64,000 nucleotides of DNA, taken from the NCBI GenBank assembly GCA_023014335.1, contig JAECYW010000023.1, positions 1-64,000 of the forward strand, read 5' to 3'. A model generated the notes under the pieces. It saw only the letters and a list, made by a program, of their open reading frames with translations. It ran no database searches and was not told the DNA's origin. This document shows positions 59,001-64,000 of the stretch, in pieces. Origin of the DNA: Galerina marginata (taxonomy: Eukaryota > Basidiomycota > Agaricomycetes > Agaricales > Galerinaceae). Each line of letters starts with the position of its first letter. Position 1 is the stretch's first letter. The translations under genes and the position numbers were made by a program.

Positions 59001-59452
59001 GAAAGGAGATGGTGGACGCTGGAATTGTGGGGACGCTGAAGCGCCTTTGCGAGTGGTCGGGGCACAGTGCGACGATTGGGCATGGTCATGGACACGGGCC
59101 TGCCCCTGGCGTCGGGATCGGTATGAGTTTCAGTCCCCCGGCTGGTGGCGGTGGAGCCGGGCGATGGGGAGGACGGGACGTGGCCCGTTCGCCGACTGCT
59201 TCATCTGGCCATGTCGTTGCTGCTGGGGCAGCTGGTGTGTACGGGAGCTGGAGTGGCAATGCCTCGCTGCACCATCATCATTCGCATTCGCTGGCCCATC
59301 ATGGATACGGTGCACCCGGTGGTGGCCGAAATCTGGCAAGCCATCAAGCGTGGACGTCCCATCATATTGCGTTAGAGGAGGAAAGGGATGTTGTGCAGAC
59401 AGCGAGATCGGCGCTTGAGTGGTTGGAGCATGGGGAGACGTATATTAGTTGA
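56034..59452 (+). CDS. Armadillo-repeat protein, Vid28/Gid5/ARMC8-like
   Basis: Scaffold subunit of the GID/CTLH ubiquitin ligase, which in yeast removes gluconeogenic enzymes. ATG 56034 gives MTIPTVTVSSLKKVKNSVIG. About ten exons encode stacked armadillo helices, for example RIEAAHVIASLSYGT, NSIIRNEAQQALDYLLQ, LVEAALSALASLARENP, DVQVAACLCLTHILR, AALIALSSLALYS, LRLNALWAVKNLVRKTS and LLQAAFALANLANGTHEQQD. Low-complexity loops separate some repeats (Ser-rich at 57290-57400; Gly/His-rich at 59080-59330, including HHHHSHS). The C-terminal LNALWAVKNL to QAAFALANLANG region is the best-conserved part of ARMC8 and Vid28. TGA at 59450-59452. The first introns were placed by frame only. Confidence 0.85.
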
Positions 59453-60286
59453 TATTTTGTCTTTCTCTCTCTTATTTGGTTGTTTTGGATAGGCCGTTCC
59501 TCGTAGCATATGGTTTCGAGCTTTCATGACATTTGTATCGTTCTGTATTTTCTACGTTCATTGTAAGCTACGGCCTGTTGCGGACTTCTAGCGTTTCTAA
59601 GTTAGGTACCTTGCCCACCAGTCATTTTGAAATTTCCCTTCATCAAAACTTAAGTTCAAGAACCAAGCGACAACAAAAATATGAGAGCGCAGAATTTGAC
59701 GAGTCCTTAATTTGAACTTTTCTTTCACTAACTTGACTACTATCGTCAAAGGAGTGGGCAATGGTGATTCTCCGATGTAATACGCTACTCAAACGATACC
59801 ATATACCCTCCAGAAGCAGGTGTCGGCGGATACGAACTGTCCAAGTAAATATAAACATGATGTATCTCATGGAATATCCCAGACAGACCGTGCTCATGGA
59901 ATATCTCAGACAGACCGTGCTTTCTTCTGTCCCAAAGAGGTAAAGTTCGAACCTCGGACAGTTCAAGATCATCTCTCCGAAGAAAATATCCCACTCATAG
60001 AAGACACGGGGATCTTCGGCTTCACAGAATTCAGAGAAATCTGTCAGATGTACAGAGAATCCTCCGTGCGATTTGCCTGCCTGACCACTGGTAAATCATA
60101 TTTTAATTTTCGTTGTTGACAGTTCCGGGTTAATAATGGTGTTTCTTGCCCATGGTTAACGGTGATGGGCGCCCCGCCGAGCAGTAAGTATAAACCTGTC
60201 ACGAAGTCAAGGCTAGATCGTCGATAAATAGATTAGTATATAACATTCCCCAACCATATCTGTGTAGAACCTCCCATTTTTCGTAT
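59453..60286. other. Intergenic region with a short tandem repeat and a TATA box
   Basis: About 830 bp. It holds the 27-bp repeat at 59866-59919 and TATATAAC at 60236-60243, about 45 bp upstream of the next ATG. No gene is supported. Confidence 0.5.
59866..59919. repeat. 27-bp tandem repeat, two copies
   Basis: Two copies starting CTCATGGAATATC, CAGACAGACCGTG at the end of each, differing at one base (CCC versus CTC). Confidence 0.85.
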
Positions 60287-61642
60287 ATGCTCACCATGGA
60301 CAGTGGTCCCGTACCGGCCTTCGATATCCACGGAACGTTAGGCGCCCTCTCCGTTGGTGTTCTCCTCGGATGTTTCCTCTTCGGCATTACAACCCTCCAA
60401 GTATATATGTACTATCTACGCTTTCCGGGAGACAGGACAAGAACAAAGGCCTTAGTGAGCCCTATCAGGCTTCCCTCTTTTTAGAAATTTTATCCTGTTA
60501 ACGCCTCAGGTTGGAGTAATTTGGTAGATACCTTAGGCGTATAGAAAGTATTTCAACTACTTGACAATCTTTTAGGTTTGCCGAGCTGGCCCATTCGATA
60601 TGCTTCTGCCACTTCCTCTACGTGTTAACGATCAGGGATTATGGCAAGCCCGTAGCAATCATTTCCCGCCCTCCAGAGACCGTCTCTGCTGCAGTTATAT
60701 TTGGCGCCTTCATCGGGCCCATTGTCCAGGTAAGATCAGTGATATGATGCGTTTTGTTCTGCTAATCCTAGCTCTAGATTTTTTTTGCTGAGAGGGTAAG
60801 GATGACAAGTAATGGACGGCTAATTATTCCCGTCACATGTTGGACGTTATCCACTGCCTTATTCGTCATGAATATCTTTTTGGCCCTCCAAGCATTCCGA
60901 TCTTCCAGCGTTATATCTTTCGTTCATAACTGGAGGTGGTTTATTACGGTCATGCTATGCATCAGCACGGTGGTAGACATCACGGTAGCCGCATCGCTTT
61001 GCTATTACTTGAGGAGAATGAAATCGCTCTCTTTACATCGGTGCGTCTTTGCCAGTCAACATTTAAGCGCATCTCGTGGACTAATTGGACTGCGCAAATA
61101 GAACAGCAAATAATATTGAAAGCTTGATTAAATGGACAATCGGTACGATAGCTGCTTGTTGAGGAGTCTGTCCGCCAGTAAATGTTGGCTGTAAACAGAG
61201 ACTGGTCTGTTGACCAGCTTGACTGAGCTGTCTATGCTTTTTTGCGTGCGTTGGCACCCTATCGCCCGTTTTCAAGACTCTAACGCAAGGTTATACTACA
61301 AGTTTCTTAAAATGCCCAGAAATTGCAAGTGATTCATTTTGGTAAACAGGATGCAGAAATAACGATTTCTTTTGCAGTCATATGGCTAGCCTTTTTCATT
61401 GGCGTTGCGAGAAGTAAATCATTCTATACTCCGGTAGAAAATTATCTGACAAAACTAGTGCATTCTAACTCGCTTTTAACCTCGTGAGTAATTGCACCTC
61501 GCCAGTCCCTTAAAAATAATCGATGGTCGCCAGCCTCAACGCCAGAGTAATTCTAGATCGTCGAGAGGTGGTCGAATTAGAGCCTGCACGTTACACTCTT
61601 TTTGTTTTCTATTTGCGACTAACCTCAGCGCTGCTCATTTGA
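60287..61642 (+). CDS. DUF6534-type seven-helix membrane protein, copy 1
   Basis: Predicted plasma-membrane protein of a large mushroom family. ATG 60287 (an in-frame ATG at 60296 is also possible) gives GTLGALSVGVLLGCFLFGIT, then LQVYMYYLRFPGDRTRTKAL. Later exons read ICFCHFLYVLTIRDYGKP, VSAAVIFGAFIGPIVQ, FFAERVRMTSNGRLIIPVTC, ALFVMNIFLALQAF, ITVMLCISTVVDITVAASLC and IWLAFFIGVARSKSF. The family tail HSNSLLTS-LNARVILDRR ends at TGA 61640-61642. A 3-exon middle part (61050-61400) was not fully resolved. Paralogue of the next gene, same strand. Function unknown; receptor-like topology. Confidence 0.82.
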
Positions 61643-62611
61643 TTTTAGATCGCTGGTCACCCATCCAAATTTACAGAAGTCATTATACACAATCTTTCGT
61701 CTTCCACTCCCAGTACCACGAATGTAGATAAAAACCATACACCCCAAATGGCTTAGCTTTTCAGCCTTGAGTGAAATTTTACAAATTTGAGGCAATATAT
61801 CACTCAAGGTTTATATACCTATTAATGACCCGAAAGGCGAACATCGTTTGGGCCGAGTTGCTCGAGCCTGATTAGATTAGATATGTAGCTCGATCCATCA
61901 ATGCATCTCGCATCAGAGGCTGTGCACGGTTTGTGTGCCAGCGCGTTTGCCTTCGCCAGAATTTAACTTTTTGCAAACTTTTTGCTTGGCTCTTGCCACT
62001 AAGTGCGAGGCGATAGCGCACTGCTTGGCGTGTTTCCCGAGCTTCGCCAGCCCCGCACTGCTAAGGTAGGCCTGATATTTCTATCACACCGGTTTATTAT
62101 AAAGGTCCAGCTAGCAGCTTTCATGCCCACACTGTTCCCAAAAGCGACTTACTAGGAACCATCAATTCTGATCTAAACGACTACATACTCTCACGATTTC
62201 TCATACGCGTAGAGAGCTAGCCACGTACGCCATCTGATTTCAAGCCATCCCGCTCGACTGATGTAGTCAAGAGTCCACAGGTACAACAAATCGAGCGTTG
62301 TTCCGTACATAGAAACTCTCTGTGTTCGATGCCTGCCCTTGATGTTGTTAGCAACCCGATCAACTGAGGCAGTCCTAGGCCCTGCCTCCCGACGGCGGAA
62401 AATCGTCCGGCTGAGAGGCATAATGCTCACTAATAATACAGGATATAGATAAATCTGCAACTGCATATTGGGTAGTGAGTTGTTTCATTCACTGGAGGAT
62501 CTGACCCCGGAGACAGTAGTTCGTATGTGGCAACCACCAATGGTGGCATAATTTGGAGACACCTACATAAAGCTGTCCCGCATTTTGATTCCATTGTAGC
62601 CCCCCACAATC
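61643..62611. other. Spacer between the two DUF6534 genes
   Basis: About 970 bp with no supported gene. A GC-rich patch at 61960-62060 repeats words such as AGCGCACTG/CCGCACTG and CTTCGCCAG. A minus-strand frame at 62191-62466 has no domain. Confidence 0.45.
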
Positions 62612-64000
62612 ATGAGCGCTCAACCCATCCCTTACAACGAGCTCGATGTGCATAAGACGCTGGGTGCTTTGTCGCTAGGCGCACTTTTCTCGAGTGTCCT
62701 GTTTGGGATCGCGACACTTCAGGTCTATGCCTACTATCTGCACGTTCCCAAGGACAAGTCCCGACTAAAAGGCTTCGTAAGTGTTATTTACTCTACTACT
62801 AGTTTGGCCGAATTAAAACTAACACCTCTCTTCTGCAGGTTGGTTTCATATGGTACGTCAGACCGGCGCATGAATACATTCGCACCATTGATAAATTCAG
62901 GTTCTGCGAGTTGGCTCATTACATATGTGTCTGCCATTTTGTCTACACGTGGACCATCACCGAGTACGGACACCCAGAGGCACTGACTGTGCGACCTCCC
63001 CCTTCAATCTCTGCCACCATTTTGATTGGTGCCTTCATCGGGCCTTCAGTTCAGGTGCGCAAAATTGTACATCTACGTAGAAAATTTCCGCTAATTGAAA
63101 GCTTAGATATTCTTCGCAGACAGAGTGAGGGTTCTGAGCCAGGGTCGTCTAATCATTCCAATCGTTTGCTGGACGGCAGCCATCGTGTTGGTTGCGATCG
63201 AGATCTTTATTTCCTTTCAGGCATTTCGATGTTCCAACGTATCGTCATTCGAAATCGAGTGGAGGTGGTGGATAATTGCTTCTCTGGGCCTGAGTGCTGC
63301 GATTGACATTGTCGAGGCCATGTCAATATGCTTCTATCTGGGGAGACTCAGATCACAATCGATGGCGAGGTAAACTATGGACTGCCTTACCCTATCACAC
63401 CGGATTATTCAATTTATTCCAGTACCGCTACGAATATTCAGACGATCATGATATGGACTATGGGTAAGTCGCTTTAACATCTTTTTGCGCTCTCTATCTC
63501 AGTTTTTGTGTAGAAACTGGGCTGTTAAAGAGTATTAGCGAGGTCTCCATAGTCATTTGGGTAAGACGTTCCTCCTAAGCATGAATACGGTCCAACTAAA
63601 AAATTCCCAGTTCATATTGATGCCCAACACTTGTAAGTCCTACATTGTACTGATTTTTACGACACACTCACATAGCTTTCACATAGTTATCTGGATAGCA
63701 TTGTTTATCTGCCTTGCAAGAAGTAAGTGTGCATGATTGTCCGTTTCGACTTTAAATTTGACGCGGGCTTAGTGCATTCTAATTCTCTACTGGTTTCGTG
63801 AGTAGTGTTTTTTCGGAATCGAAAGTTCGACGACTTCTAATGCTTTTTTTTGGCACCCATTATCTAGACTCAACTCGCGGGTCATGCTCCAACAAGTTCG
63901 TAGAAAAGCCGTGTCCTCCAACTTTGGGGCTAGCACTAATAGAGATTGCTTTCATAGCCAACAGTCTATTTGTCGAAACCGACCGAAGTTTGATCGTTCT
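62612..64000 (+). CDS. DUF6534-type seven-helix membrane protein, copy 2, cut by right edge
   Basis: ATG 62612 gives LGALSLGALFSSVLFGIATL, then QVYAYYLHVPKDKSRLKGF, matching copy 1 closely. Following exons read VGFIWYV, ELAHYICVCHFVYTWTITEY, SISATILIGAFIGPSVQ, GRLIIPIVCWTAAIVLVAIE, WWIIASLGLSAAIDIVEAMS and SHIVIWIALFICLAR. The tail HSNSLLVS-LNSRVMLQQVRR begins after an acceptor at about 63868 and is still open at 64000, so the stop is outside. Copy 1 and copy 2 share intron positions, which indicates tandem duplication. Confidence 0.85.

Noticed and set aside
62191..62466. 91-codon minus-strand frame between the DUF6534 genes
   Set aside because: No domain, no promoter or splice support, low-information sequence.
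1..64000. CRISPR array, rRNA, bacterial or viral genome segment
   Set aside because: No regularly spaced identical repeats of the right size, no rRNA words, and gene structure is eukaryotic throughout.

Overview
This window is nuclear DNA from a filamentous mushroom-forming fungus (Agaricomycetes, Basidiomycota). The evidence is gene style: compact genes split by many introns of about 50-60 bp with GT/AG ends, TATA boxes 40-70 bp upstream of several starts, and families typical of that group. These are F-box proteins with an N-terminal coiled coil, DUF6533/DUF6534 seven-helix membrane proteins, a secreted sedolisin, an etherase-like GST pair and a GID-complex armadillo protein. No bacterial operons, rRNA, convincing tRNA or CRISPR array is visible.

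Layout. 0-7 kb (minus strand): a sedolisin protease cut by the left edge, a DUF4214 protein, and a secreted acid sphingomyelinase-like phosphodiesterase with about 15 exons. 9.5-18.2 kb: a small secreted cysteine-rich protein, an F-box gene with an apparent frameshift near its 3' end, a three-finger C2H2 protein, a family-1 UDP-glycosyltransferase and a seven-helix membrane protein. 20.4-23.1 kb: a secreted astacin-type metalloprotease and a secreted NucA/NucB-like nuclease. 25-31.5 kb: a conserved cytoplasmic protein, a tandem duplication carrying two GST genes with their flanks, and an F-box gene. 31.8-34.7 kb: a NIMA-family kinase. 35.6-39.5 kb: a DUF6533 membrane protein and another polytopic membrane protein. 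40.5-44.1 kb: a cytoplasmic-type aspartyl-tRNA synthetase and a single-pass cell-surface protein. 46.2-52.9 kb: a BTB protein, a second F-box protein related to the 30 kb one, and a secreted bicovalent-FAD oxidoreductase. 53.2-55.7 kb: a gene-free mobile element with very long inverted arms, itself interrupted by a small TIR element. 56-59.5 kb: the Vid28/Gid5/ARMC8-like armadillo protein. 60.3-64 kb: two tandem DUF6534 membrane proteins, the second cut by the right edge.

The genes do not form one pathway. Housekeeping functions (tRNA charging, NIMA kinase, GID ubiquitin ligase) are mixed with a secretome set (protease, phosphodiesterase, metalloprotease, nuclease, FAD oxidase, small cysteine-rich protein), detoxification enzymes (UGT, GSTs) and fast-evolving families (F-box, BTB, seven-helix proteins).

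The most unusual item is the 2.5 kb long-inverted-repeat element at 53188-55682. Its arms carry about 13 spaced copies of a CCCGAGAATA-like motif, and it hosts a 432-bp nested element with an 8-bp target duplication; the opposite arm preserves the pre-insertion sequence. Other observations are the DUF4214 protein, the ~1.5 kb GST duplication, two probable GC-AG introns, a 105-bp in-frame tandem duplication and an F-box gene needing a one-base shift. Exon borders were read by eye from GT/AG signals and reading frame, so gene spans are firmer than individual splice sites.
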